NCBI GenBank assembly: GCA_003453695.1 | Contig: DMNK01000011.1 | Coordinates: 15,534 to 37,116, forward strand | Direction: 5' to 3' | Source of the DNA: Acidimicrobiaceae bacterium | GTDB lineage: Bacteria; Actinomycetota; Acidimicrobiia; Acidimicrobiales; UBA8190 | Length of the DNA stretch: 21,583 nucleotides | Shown: positions 1 to 8,834 of the stretch, one piece after another | Position numbering within the stretch: position 1 is the stretch's first letter | How the letters are laid out: each line of letters opens with the position of its first letter | Notes under the pieces: model-generated | Database searches by the model: none | Told to the model about the DNA's origin: nothing | Seen by the model: only the letters and a program-made list of their open reading frames with translations | Position numbers and translations under genes: made by a program

Positions 1-845
1 TCCTCACCAACAACCACGTGGTCGAGGGTGCCAACCGGATCAGCGTGACCGACGTGGGCAACGGCAAGGTCTACAACGCCACGGTGGTCGGCTACGACCG
101 CACCCAGGACGTGGCCGTCCTCCAGCTGAGCGGGGCGACGGGGCTGACGACCTGTCCCGTCGGGAACTCCACTTCGGTCAGCGCCGGACTGGGCGTGGTG
201 GCGGTGGGCAATGCCAACGGCTCGGGAGGCACCCCCAGCTACGCGGCGGGCACCGTCACCGCCACCAACCAGACCATCACCGCCAGCGACGAGGTCGACG
301 GCAGCTCCGAACAACTGAGCGGGTTGCTCGAGACCAACGCCAACATCGTCGCCGGCGACTCGGGCGGCCCGCTGGTCGACGCCTCGGGGCGCATCATCGG
401 CATGGACACCGCCGCCTCGGCCGGGTTCCAGTTCGAGAATTCGAGCACCCAGGGATACGCCATCCCCATCAACCAGGCGACGAACATCGCCAAGCAGATC
501 GAATCGGGCACCTCCTCGTCCACCGTGCACGTCGGCCCCACCGCCTTCCTCGGAGTGGGGGTGCGCGACGCCACCAACGGCGGGTCCCCGTTCGGAGGCG
601 GGTCCAGCTCCGGACAAGGCGCCAAGATCGTCCAGATCGTGTCGGGCGGCCCTGCCGACCAGGCCGGTCTCGTCGTGGGTGACGTCATCACAGCGGTGAA
701 CGGCCAGCGGGTGGGCTCGGCCGAGGCCCTCACCGAGGCCATGACCACGCAGAAACCGGGAAACTCCGTGAACGTCACCTATCAAGACAGCTCGGGACAA
801 CAACACACCGTCGCCGTCGTGCTCGGGAGCGGCCCGTCCCAGTAG
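1..845 (+). CDS. HtrA/DegP-like serine protease with PDZ domain (5' end outside window)
   Basis: This is the C-terminal part of a trypsin-like S1C protease; the reading frame is already open at base 3, so the start lies upstream. The full catalytic triad is visible. His is in TNNHVV (bases 15-17), Asp in QDVAVL (108-110) and Ser in GDSGGP (360-362). A PDZ domain follows, starting near FLGVGVRD (about base 546) and containing GPADQAGLVVGDVI and the carboxylate-binding-type FLGV loop. Such proteases degrade or sense misfolded proteins outside the cytoplasm, usually behind an N-terminal membrane anchor. The anchor is not visible here, so localisation is inferred from the family. The linker before the PDZ is rich in Gly and Ser. 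The protein ends at TAG 843-845 with no further domain. The family call is secure; the exact paralogue cannot be assigned. Confidence 0.93.
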   Translation, partial: LTNNHVVEGANRISVTDVGNGKVYNATVVGYDRTQDVAVLQLSGATGLTTCPVGNSTSVSAGLGVVAVGNANGSGGTPSYAAGTVTATNQTITASDEVDGSSEQLSGLLETNANIVAGDSGGPLVDASGRIIGMDTAASAGFQFENSSTQGYAIPINQATNIAKQIESGTSSSTVHVGPTAFLGVGVRDATNGGSPFGGGSSSGQGAKIVQIVSGGPADQAGLVVGDVITAVNGQRVGSAEALTEAMTTQKPGNSVNVTYQDSSGQQHTVAVVLGSGPSQ

Positions 846-961
846 GCACCGGGCGTGGCGCCACGGCACCGGGGGTTCCGCTCCGACAGGGGCACAGCGC
901 GTGGGGTAATGCCGGTCGCCTGGGTAGAACGCGTGGACGTCCGGTCGTTCGAGGAGGCCAC

Positions 962-1339
962 ATGCCAACCACGGTCGAGGACCTGCCCGGCACGCTCAAG
1001 CGGTCGCCCGAGTCTGCGCAGCGTCTGTACGAGAAGGTGCTGGACGATGCCCACCACGAGTACCACGACGAGCGCCGTGCCCATCAGACCGCCTACGCGG
1101 CGCTCAAGCACAGCTTCGAGAAGGTGGGCGACCACTGGGAGCCCAAGGACGAACGAGGCCCCTCCGACGAGCGCAGCAAGGCACCCCGCGGGCGAGGCGG
1201 CGAGACAGCGGGAGGGGTCGACGTCGAAGGCCACTCCAAGGACGAGCTGTACGAGAGGGCCAAGGAGCTCGACGTGCCGGGCCGCTCCAAGATGACCAAG
1301 ATGGAGCTGGCACAGGCCATCGCCCGCCGCCAGGGCTGA
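962..1339 (+). CDS. ChaB-like protein with C-terminal Rho-N/SAP-like domain
   Basis: A 125-residue soluble, charged protein. Residues 1-57 match the ChaB pattern: a Leu-Pro motif near the start (VEDLPGTLKRSP), then AQRLYEKVLDDAHHEY and a terminal KHSFEKVGDHW. Residues about 88-125 (HSKDELYERAKELDVPGRSK, then KMTKMELAQAIAR) resemble the helix-extended-helix of the Rho N-terminal or SAP class, which binds nucleic acid. A low-complexity linker of Gly, Arg and Glu joins them. ATG 962 is chosen because GAGGAGG stands at about 950-956 with normal spacing. A GGGTAG hexamer at 922-927 resembles the -10 of actinobacterial SigB/SigF stress promoters, but no good -35 partner is visible. ChaB was named as a regulator of a cation antiporter in E. 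coli; its biochemical role in actinobacteria is not established. A stress-related nucleic-acid-binding role is inference. Confidence 0.88.
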   Translation: MPTTVEDLPGTLKRSPESAQRLYEKVLDDAHHEYHDERRAHQTAYAALKHSFEKVGDHWEPKDERGPSDERSKAPRGRGGETAGGVDVEGHSKDELYERAKELDVPGRSKMTKMELAQAIARRQG

Positions 1340-1382
1340 ACGCCGTCGGCCGGCGCGGCGCCCCACCCGCCGTCCACGGCCG

Positions 1383-1577
1383 TCAGCGGGCGAAGAAGTG
1401 CCACCCCACCCACATCCAGCCGACGAACAGCAGGACGCGTCGCGCCCCGGTGGCCGACAGGGCGCCGAGCGCAGTGCGCAGCCCGGCCACACCCCGGCCG
1501 CGCAGCGCCAGCACTTCGCAGACGACCGGCCCCGCCGCCACCGTCGCCCACACGGCCAGGACCAAGGCGCGTGTCAC
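1383..1577 (-). CDS. Small membrane protein, DUF6186-like
   Basis: A 64-residue protein starting with GTG at 1577. It has a hydrophobic N-terminal helix (ALVLAVWATVAAGPVVCEVL), a short basic loop and a second hydrophobic segment ending GWMWVGWHFFAR. That C-terminal signature matches what I recall of the DUF6186 family of short actinobacterial membrane proteins; the match is from memory. The start codon overlaps the stop of the upstream gene (GTGA, 1574-1577), so the two are probably translationally coupled. A longer reading of the same frame back to 1769 would overlap the upstream gene fully in another frame and lacks family-like sequence, so I prefer the short form. Function is unknown. Confidence 0.68.
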   Translation of the reverse strand: MTRALVLAVWATVAAGPVVCEVLALRGRGVAGLRTALGALSATGARRVLLFVGWMWVGWHFFAR

Positions 1578-1969
1578 GACGGCAGCACCAGCCCGAAGCC
1601 GAGCGCCAGCCAGAGGGCGAAGCACAGCGCCTTCAGGCCCCGCAGGCGGGCTGCTTCGTCGTAGAGCGAGCTCACGGTGGGGAAGGCGTGGCGGCCGAAC
1701 GGAAATCCCGCCGCGTAGGTCGCCAGCTCCCACAGCGCCAACGCCCCGAGCGCCGCCACCCAGGGCCACAGCCGCGCCCTGGCGCCCGGCTCGGCCGCTC
1801 CCCGGCGCACGAGGCCTGCCACCAGCGCCGCGCCCCCAGCAGCCATCGGCACGGCGGTCACGACGTCGGCCTCCGTGGTGAACGGCGAGGTGCCGGCCGC
1901 CAGGTAGCAGTAGCCGCCGCCGGCGATCACCGCCCCCGCCGCCACCAGCGGCTCGGGACCGAACCTCAT
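1574..1969 (-). CDS. Small polytopic membrane protein, unknown function
   Basis: A 131-residue protein starting at ATG 1969 (MRFGPEPLVAAGAVIAGGGY). Four hydrophobic stretches are visible at about residues 8-25, 37-54, 70-87 and 114-129, separated by short loops. A conserved-looking loop (FPFGRHAFPTVSSLYDEAAR) lies before the last one. I recognise no catalytic motif. It forms a two-gene unit with the downstream DUF6186-like gene through a 4-bp stop/start overlap, which suggests the two products act together in the membrane. No clear Shine-Dalgarno precedes the ATG. It diverges from the dehydrogenase gene with only 36 bp between starts. The open frame extends much further upstream, but that part is antisense to the dehydrogenase and is read as a shadow. 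Confidence 0.68.
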   Translation of the reverse strand: MRFGPEPLVAAGAVIAGGGYCYLAAGTSPFTTEADVVTAVPMAAGGAALVAGLVRRGAAEPGARARLWPWVAALGALALWELATYAAGFPFGRHAFPTVSSLYDEAARLRGLKALCFALWLALGFGLVLPS

Positions 1970-2005
1970 CGTTTCGCCCGGAAAAGGCGCGGGTACGCCG
2001 CCGAC

Positions 2006-3013
2006 ATGACGACGGGACGTGGCGTGGCGGTCGTGACCGGTGCCAGCGCCGGCGTGGGCCGGGCCACAGCGCTGCTCCTGGCCGAGTCCGGCTTCGACGT
2101 GGCGGTGGTGGCCCGGGGGCGCGCCGGGCTGGAGGCCGCCGCCAAGGACGTGGAGAGCACCGGGCGCCGGAGCCTCGTCTGGCGCGCCGACGTCGCCGAT
2201 CCCGCCGCCCTCGACGATGCCGCCGAGCGCATCGAGAGCGATCTGGGCCCTGTCGACGTGTGGGTCAACAACGCCATGACCACCATCTTCGCCCCCTTCA
2301 CCGAGATCGACCCGGCGGAGTTCCGGCGCGCCGTGGAGGTGACGTTCCTGGGGCAGGTGTGGGGCACGAGAGCGGCGCTGGCCCGCATGCAGCCGAGGGA
2401 CCGGGGCACGATCGTGAACGTCGGCTCGGCGCTGGGGTTCGTCTCCATCCCGCTGCAATCGCCGTACTGCGCGTCGAAAGCGGCGTGCCGGGCCTTCCAC
2501 GACTCGGTGCGGGCCGAGTTGCTGCACGCCGGGAGCCGTGTGCGTCTCTCGCTGGTGCACCTGCCCGGCGTCAACACCACCCAATTCAGCTGGTGCCGAA
2601 GCGTGTTCAGGCGCCACCCCCGGCCTGTGGCCCCCGTCTACCAACCGGAGGTGGCGGCCCGGCGCATCGTCGACGTCGCCGTCGACGGACGCCGCGCCAA
2701 GGTCGTGGGGTCGTGGAACAGCCTGCTCGTGGCGGCGGCCAAGCTCGTTCCCGGCGTCGCCAACCAGTACGCGTCGATCGGTGCCTGGGACACCCAGCTG
2801 GCCGACGAGCCGCTGTCGCCCGACCGTCCCGTCAACCTGTGGGAGCCGGCAGACGACGACGCCGACTTCGGCGCCCACGGCATCTTCGACGACGAAGCCG
2901 GTGGAGTGCTCGACCGCCGCTTCCTCCGGTCCCTTCCTTCCACGGGCCGGGACCTGGCGCTGGCCGTGGGCCGGCGAGCCCGTGAGGTGGCGGCGCGTGT
3001 GGGCGCCGCCTGA
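2006..3013 (+). CDS. Short-chain dehydrogenase/reductase (classical SDR)
   Basis: A 335-residue NAD(P)-dependent oxidoreductase. The Rossmann glycine motif TGASAGVG is at residues 11-18, the NN motif at 88-89 (VWVNNAM), the catalytic Ser at 141 (NVGSALGF) and YxxxK at 154-158 (YCASK). The C-terminal region beyond about residue 255 is roughly 80 residues longer than in a minimal SDR. It includes the segments ANQYASIGAWDTQ and PVNLWEPADDDADFGAHG, seen in actinobacterial SDRs of unassigned substrate. ATG 2006 is used because the glycine motif then falls at the normal distance; no strong ribosome-binding site is seen. The frame is open back to 1571, but that part is antisense to the small membrane pair. 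The substrate cannot be inferred from context. Confidence 0.93.
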   Translation: MTTGRGVAVVTGASAGVGRATALLLAESGFDVAVVARGRAGLEAAAKDVESTGRRSLVWRADVADPAALDDAAERIESDLGPVDVWVNNAMTTIFAPFTEIDPAEFRRAVEVTFLGQVWGTRAALARMQPRDRGTIVNVGSALGFVSIPLQSPYCASKAACRAFHDSVRAELLHAGSRVRLSLVHLPGVNTTQFSWCRSVFRRHPRPVAPVYQPEVAARRIVDVAVDGRRAKVVGSWNSLLVAAAKLVPGVANQYASIGAWDTQLADEPLSPDRPVNLWEPADDDADFGAHGIFDDEAGGVLDRRFLRSLPSTGRDLALAVGRRAREVAARVGAA

Positions 3014-3153
3014 CGCAGCGCCGCCGCCCGGGCGGGGACACCGGCGAGCACCGAAGGGCGACATGAGCCGCCTCGTGAGCGCAGTCCCAGGTCACAGCGG
3101 TTCCGGCCCGATGGCGCTCCCGGAGGCGACTCGTCGCAGGGGCCCACGCTCAC

Positions 3154-3159
3154 TACGGT
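3154..3159 (+). promoter_or_regulatory. Candidate -10 element (TACGGT) for a leaderless transcript
   Basis: TACGGT fits TANNNT and ends 6 nt before GTG 3166. A transcript starting 7 nt downstream would begin at the start codon itself. No convincing -35 is seen. The same hexamer stands 7 nt before the group 2 sigma gene on the other strand. Confidence 0.4.
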
Positions 3160-3165
3160 GGGGCC

Positions 3166-3600
3166 GTGGCCCAGACGGCGACGACGGCGCACACCCCGGC
3201 GACAGGGCTGGCGCCGGCCCGGCGCGCCCGCATGGAGCCGATGGTCCGGCGCCTGCTCGTGGTGCCGGACCCGCACTCGGGCACGGCGCGCACCACCCGA
3301 CGGGCCGACGCTTCGGCGCACCGGCTCTTCAACCTCTCGATGGCGCTGTCGGGACTGCGCTGTCTCCTCGGCTACGTCGTGCTCCCCATCGCCACCCCGG
3401 CGCTGGGTGCGGCCGCACGGGTCGGACCGGTGATCGGCATTCCCATCGCCGTGGTCGCCCTCGGGTTCGACGTCATGGCGGTGCGGCGGTTCTGGGCCGC
3501 CGACCATCCCTGGCGCTGGAGCGTGAGCCTCGTCTACGTGGTCGTCATGAGCCTGGTGCTGGCTCTGCTCGTCGGGGACATCGTGCACCTGACGGGCTGA
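3166..3600 (+). CDS. Small membrane protein, unknown function
   Basis: A 144-residue protein beginning with GTG 3166. The N-terminal 50 residues are polar and basic (ATTAHTPATGLAPARRARME). Three hydrophobic segments follow at about residues 57-78, 86-104 and 118-139, with a conserved-looking RRFWAADHPWRWSVSLVY turn between the last two. There is no ribosome-binding site, but TACGGT ends 6 nt upstream, which fits leaderless translation. An internal ATG (residue 23, MEPMVRRLLVV) is a possible alternative start. The gene lies 63 bp before the penicillin-binding protein and could be co-transcribed with it. I do not recognise the family. Confidence 0.72.
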   Translation: MAQTATTAHTPATGLAPARRARMEPMVRRLLVVPDPHSGTARTTRRADASAHRLFNLSMALSGLRCLLGYVVLPIATPALGAAARVGPVIGIPIAVVALGFDVMAVRRFWAADHPWRWSVSLVYVVVMSLVLALLVGDIVHLTG

Positions 3601-3663
3601 CCGAATCGGTGCGGGGTCGGCGGCTGCCCGCTGCGGTGACCATGTCCGGGCGCGGCTGAAGCC

Positions 3664-5163
<1,500 letters not shown>

Positions 5164-5177
5164 GCAAGGGCGCCGGC

Positions 5178-6941
5178 GTGCTGGGCATGGAGGATCAGGA
5201 CCAGCACAGCGGGGACACGGGGCAGCCAGAGCTGTCGCTGTACCTGCTGGCCCGGGCGCTGGGCGAGGCGCTGACGGCGAACCAGGTGGCGGCGGCGGCC
5301 TTCGACCACGCACTGCGCAAGCTCGGAGCGGTGACGGCCGGCCTGTGGCTGCTGGGGGAGGACGACGTCATCCGGATGACGGCGAGCGTCGGTCCCGACA
5401 GCGAGCTGTGGGTGGAGGCGGTGGGCGACATCCCGTTGAGCTCGGACCTGCCCGCCGCCTTGGTGGTGCGGACCGGGACCATCGTCAGCTACTCCTCCAT
5501 CGAAGAGCGCGACGCACGATGGCCGGCGTTGCAGGGCGTGGCGGGAAGCCCTGCCGTCGTCGTGCTTCCTCTGTCGGCCCGGGCCAGGCAGTTCGGGTGC
5601 ATGCACATCGGATGGCCGTCGGCGGGCGTGGCCACGTTCCCCCCCGACTCGAGCGTGCTCTCGGCACTGGCGGAACTGTGCGCCGGGGCGGTGGACCGCG
5701 CCCGGCTGTACGAAGCCGAGCGCCGCGGCCGGCGCACACTCGAGTTCCTGCACCAGGGGACCCGGCTCATGGTGAGCGCCCTCGAACCGGACGAGATCGT
5801 CCGCGCCCTGGTGCGCATGGCCGTGCCCCAACTGGCGCCGTGGTGCGCCGTGTACGTCGCCGACGGCGACCGGCTCGAGCGCGTGGCCGTGGAGGTCTCG
5901 GGCGACCCCGAGCTCTCCGAGCTCCTCATGACGAGCGGGCCCGTCCACGTCGACGCCGACGTCCCCCTGGCCGAGGCGTACCGCACGAGCCGGCCCCTCC
6001 TGCTGCCCGAGGTGCGGCCTGAGCACGTGGTCGGGACCTACCCCGCCGACCACGCCAAGCTGCTGCTCTCGCTCGGGGGCGGCCAATGGTCGGGGATGGT
6101 GGTGCCCGTCCAAGCAGGCGGCCGGTCCATCGGCGTGATGAGCCTGCTCTCGCCGGAATGGAAGGGCACGCCGCCGAGCGAGGTCCGCTTCGCCGCCGAA
6201 GGGCTGGCGGGGCGGGCCGGGATGGCCATGCACATCGCCCGCCGCTACCGCGCCCAGGTCGACAACGTGGCGCTCTTGTCGGCCGCCCTGCTCCCCGAGC
6301 GGCTGCCCACCCTGCCCGGCCTCCGCTTGGCGGCGCGCTATGTCCCCGCCGGCGGCGGGGTGTGCGGCGACTGGTACGAGGCCGAGCTGCTCCCCGACGG
6401 ACAGGTGCTGGTCGGCATCGGGGACGCCTCGGGCCACGGCATCCCGGCGGCCGCCATGATGGCCCAGGTGCGCAACGCGGCCCGGGCGCTGGCCGTGGCG
6501 GGCATCTCCCCCGGGCGCATGCTCGACCACCTGTCGGCGCTGGTGCTGGGCGGTCAGCCCGAGTCCATGGTCACGGCCTTGTACGGGGTCCTCGACCCGG
6601 CCACCGGAGGCGGCACGTGGGCCAACGCCGGGCATCCGCCGCCCGTGCTCGTCGGCCCCGACGGCTCGGCCGCCACCGTCGCCCTCCCCCCGGGACCGCC
6701 CATCGGCAGCGTCGACCGGCCCTACGCCGAGACGGCGCTCGAGCTGCCCGTCGGGACGCGGCTCGTGCTCTACACCGACGGGCTGTTCGAGCGAAGGGGT
6801 GAGGACCCGGGGCTGGGCATCGACCGGCTCGTGAAGCAGGCGGCAGCAGCGGGTGGCGGGGAGGACGAGCTCGCCGACACCCTCATGCAGAGCCGCCCCG
6901 AGACCACCGACGACGGCTGCGTGCTCGTGATCGGGCGGTGA
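5178..6941 (+). CDS. GAF-domain PP2C/SpoIIE-type serine phosphatase
   Basis: A 587-residue cytoplasmic protein. Two GAF-like sensor domains (about residues 20-178 and 188-356) precede a SpoIIE/RsbU-class PP2C phosphatase domain (about 365-587). Metal-binding aspartates are in CGDWYEAE (D398), GDASGHG (D416), YTDG (D534) and TTDDG (D579), so the enzyme looks active. The family dephosphorylates STAS anti-anti-sigma proteins to release sigma factors. No anti-sigma kinase is encoded in this window, so the partner is unknown. GTG 5178 is preferred because CAAGGG sits 7 nt upstream; ATG 5187 is an alternative. It starts 15 bp after the PBP gene and may share its transcript. The stop codon lies inside the first unit of a 14-bp tandem repeat. 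Confidence 0.93.
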   Translation: MLGMEDQDQHSGDTGQPELSLYLLARALGEALTANQVAAAAFDHALRKLGAVTAGLWLLGEDDVIRMTASVGPDSELWVEAVGDIPLSSDLPAALVVRTGTIVSYSSIEERDARWPALQGVAGSPAVVVLPLSARARQFGCMHIGWPSAGVATFPPDSSVLSALAELCAGAVDRARLYEAERRGRRTLEFLHQGTRLMVSALEPDEIVRALVRMAVPQLAPWCAVYVADGDRLERVAVEVSGDPELSELLMTSGPVHVDADVPLAEAYRTSRPLLLPEVRPEHVVGTYPADHAKLLLSLGGGQWSGMVVPVQAGGRSIGVMSLLSPEWKGTPPSEVRFAAEGLAGRAGMAMHIARRYRAQVDNVALLSAALLPERLPTLPGLRLAARYVPAGGGVCGDWYEAELLPDGQVLVGIGDASGHGIPAAAMMAQVRNAARALAVAGISPGRMLDHLSALVLGGQPESMVTALYGVLDPATGGGTWANAGHPPPVLVGPDGSAATVALPPGPPIGSVDRPYAETALELPVGTRLVLYTDGLFERRGEDPGLGIDRLVKQAAAAGGGEDELADTLMQSRPETTDDGCVLVIGR

Positions 6942-6989
6942 CGCTCAGGCGGTGACGCTCGGGCGGCAGCGCTCAGACGGGAGCGCTCA
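6934..6989. repeat. Four tandem 14-bp repeats spanning two convergent stop codons
   Basis: The units are 6934-6947 GGCGGTGACGCTCA, 6948-6961 GGCGGTGACGCTCG, 6962-6975 GGCGGCAGCGCTCA and 6976-6989 GACGGGAGCGCTCA. The TGA of the phosphatase gene is at 6939-6941 in unit 1. The stop of the minus-strand gene is the last three bases of unit 4 (6987-6989). The array thus fills exactly the space between the two convergent genes. Confidence 0.85.
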
Positions 6990-7622
6990 GACGAGCCTCC
7001 GGTAGATGGTCTGGGTGGTCGTGCCCCGCAGATACACCTGACTTGCTCTTTCGTCGAGCAACGTGCCGAAGTCGGCGTCGGCCTGGAGCGCCTGCTGGGC
7101 CTGCTCCAGCTGCTCGATCGACTCGTACCCGGTGATCCAGCCCACCGCCCCGAATTGGCCGGTGCCGGCCACGCCGAACGAGCATCGGCAACCGGTGACG
7201 GACTTCACCTGCTGGGCGATCTGGGCGCCCAGTTCGATGCCCTTGGCCATGGCGCCGCCGGCCAGCACCGTCTGCACGATCGAGCCGTAGGCGGGCGGGC
7301 CCTCCTCCCCGATGTCGGCGACCACGAGGTTGACGATCGTGTCGTCGACGGGAGCGCCCGAGTTGAAGGCGGCGCCCTGATCCAGGAGCCCGAGATAGCT
7401 GCTGTCCGCCATGAGCTTGGCGTCGGTGGCCTCGAGGACGGACAGGTCTTCGACGATCGCACTCCAGGCCAGGGTCCCGACGCCCGGTGAGAAGACGGTC
7501 GACCACAGCGTCACGGGTACTTCGCTTATCTGGTTGACCTTCTCGGTGACGGTGAGCGCCCAGGACATGGCCTCGGTGGTCCGTCCCGGCGCGAGCCGAG
7601 CTTGGCGACTGAACAGGTACAT
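6987..7622 (-). CDS. Duplicated ferredoxin-like-fold protein, unknown function
   Basis: A 211-residue soluble protein with no signal peptide. It appears to consist of two copies of one module, residues about 2-85 and 113-197. Each starts with a beta strand (YLFSRQARL / YGSIVQTVL). A long helix follows (RTTEAMSWALTVTEKVNQI / GAMAKGIELGAQIAQQVKSV), then two strands (TLWSTVFSP..LAWSAIVEDL / CSFGVAGTG..VGWITGYES). A Leu/Ala-rich helix comes next (VLEATDAKLMADSSYLGLLD / QLEQAQQALQADADFGTLLD). This layout fits a dimeric alpha/beta-barrel (NIPSNAP- or ABM-like) fold fused in tandem, but I cannot name the family. CRC at 145-147 is the only Cys pair. ATG 7622 is supported by AAGGAAGGGG just upstream. 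Confidence 0.82.
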   Translation of the reverse strand: MYLFSRQARLAPGRTTEAMSWALTVTEKVNQISEVPVTLWSTVFSPGVGTLAWSAIVEDLSVLEATDAKLMADSSYLGLLDQGAAFNSGAPVDDTIVNLVVADIGEEGPPAYGSIVQTVLAGGAMAKGIELGAQIAQQVKSVTGCRCSFGVAGTGQFGAVGWITGYESIEQLEQAQQALQADADFGTLLDERASQVYLRGTTTQTIYRRLV

Positions 7623-7791
7623 GGCAGCCCCTTCCTTCCCCTGGAGGCGTCCCGAGGCCGTGCCGCCCTCGGTCCGGGGAGGAGGAGCGATGTTCGCCCG
7701 CCTGGTCTCCTTGGCCCGGGACGCTACGGCCGGCCGACCGGCCTGTCAACGGTCGCGGGGCACCCCCGCCGCCGGGGCGCGGCGCTTCGGC

Positions 7792-8718
7792 TCAGGCGGA
7801 GCCGTTGCCGGCGGTGGCCCGGGCATGGCGGGCCGCCGGGGACTGCGCCAGGTACTGCCGGGCCAACTCGGTGGAGGCCTCCTTGGACGGATGATGCCCG
7901 GGCCGCATGTAGCGCATGGGGGTGGTGACGATCAACATCCACGGCCCGGGGACCCGGTACTGCCGGGCGGCGCGGAACCAGTCCCGCCAGCGCGGTCGCG
8001 GCGGCGAGGTGGGGTCGTGCGCCATCAGGTAGCGCACGCCGCGCAGCCACCACGCCAGCAGCGAGGGCGCCACGAAGAGCATGGCCAGGCACCGCAGCAC
8101 GTAGCTTCCCGAGAGGTCCTCGAAGACGTCGTAGACGAGCGCCCGGTGCTCCACCTCCTCGGCGCCGTGCCAGCGCAGCAGGTCGAGCATCATGGGGTCG
8201 GCACCGGCGTAGTCGAGGCCGCGGTTCTGGATCACCCACTGCCCGAGCACGGCGGTGAAGTGCTCGATGGCGGCCACGTCGGCGAGGCGACGATGGAGCC
8301 ACCAGCGCTGTAGGGGCTCCGGCCAGTTCGGCTTGGGGCTGCCCGTCCGGGCGAAGTAGCGCTCGAGGCTCTTGGTGAACGGCTCACTGTCGATGCCGTG
8401 CTTCGCCATCTCGTCGAGGACCACGGCGTGGGCCCAGGCGTGCCAGGACTCCTGCTGCACGAAAGGCTGGATGGCGCGCGCCACCTCGGGATCGCCCACC
8501 AGGGGCGCCGCCTCGTTGACGACCCCGATGAACCAGCGCTCTCCTGCGGGGAGCAGGAGGTGCAGCACGTTGACCATGTGGGTGCTGAAGGGATCGCCCG
8601 GCACCCAGTGAAGGGGCGTACCCGTCCAGTCGAACCGGACCATGCGCCGATGGTCGGGGTAGCCCTCTCGTGCTGAAGCTGACCCGGAGGCGTCGGGGAC
8701 GACCTGCGTGGTGCTCAT
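7792..8718 (-). CDS. PF10118-type 'metal-dependent hydrolase' with ferritin-like diiron pattern
   Basis: A 308-residue protein related to the predicted metal-dependent hydrolases of PF10118. ATG 8718 is chosen because GGGGAGGTGAC precedes it directly. The residues form a ferritin-like order: Glu60 (PAGERWF), Glu90-x-x-His93 (QQESWHAWAH), Glu152 (AAIEHF) and Glu188-x-x-His191 (EEVEHR), all within helical segments. That is the usual E, ExxH, E, ExxH ligand set of diiron carboxylate proteins. A hydrophobic segment (YVLRCLAMLFVAPSLLAWWL, about 205-224) could associate with the membrane. Hydrolase activity is a family name rather than a known reaction; an oxygenase, desaturase or hydroxylase role is equally plausible by inference. 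It lies 169 bp upstream of the duplicated-domain gene in the same direction. Confidence 0.88.
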   Translation of the reverse strand: MSTTQVVPDASGSASAREGYPDHRRMVRFDWTGTPLHWVPGDPFSTHMVNVLHLLLPAGERWFIGVVNEAAPLVGDPEVARAIQPFVQQESWHAWAHAVVLDEMAKHGIDSEPFTKSLERYFARTGSPKPNWPEPLQRWWLHRRLADVAAIEHFTAVLGQWVIQNRGLDYAGADPMMLDLLRWHGAEEVEHRALVYDVFEDLSGSYVLRCLAMLFVAPSLLAWWLRGVRYLMAHDPTSPPRPRWRDWFRAARQYRVPGPWMLIVTTPMRYMRPGHHPSKEASTELARQYLAQSPAARHARATAGNGSA

Positions 8719-8834
8719 GTCACCTCCCCAGACATCGCGCCGCCCAAGGCGCGCCGTCACCTCGGTGCGTACCCCGGCGGGTCGGGCGCACAACCTGGCG
8801 GCAGGCAATGGCAATTGCCCGGGCGGTGCTGGCC

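Noticed and set aside
854..865. Perfect palindrome CGTGGCGCCACG 8 bp after the first protease gene
   Set aside because: It has no loop room and no U-tract; self-complementary 12-mers are not rare at this GC. Not enough for a terminator call.
3024..3035. Perfect palindrome CCGCCCGGGCGG just after the dehydrogenase stop
   Set aside because: It is pure GC with no U-tract and no spacer loop. It could be a weak terminator but cannot be told from chance.
8810..8819. Palindrome GGCAATTGCC between the VOC and PF10118 genes
   Set aside because: It is short and isolated, with no regulator or promoter elements around it.
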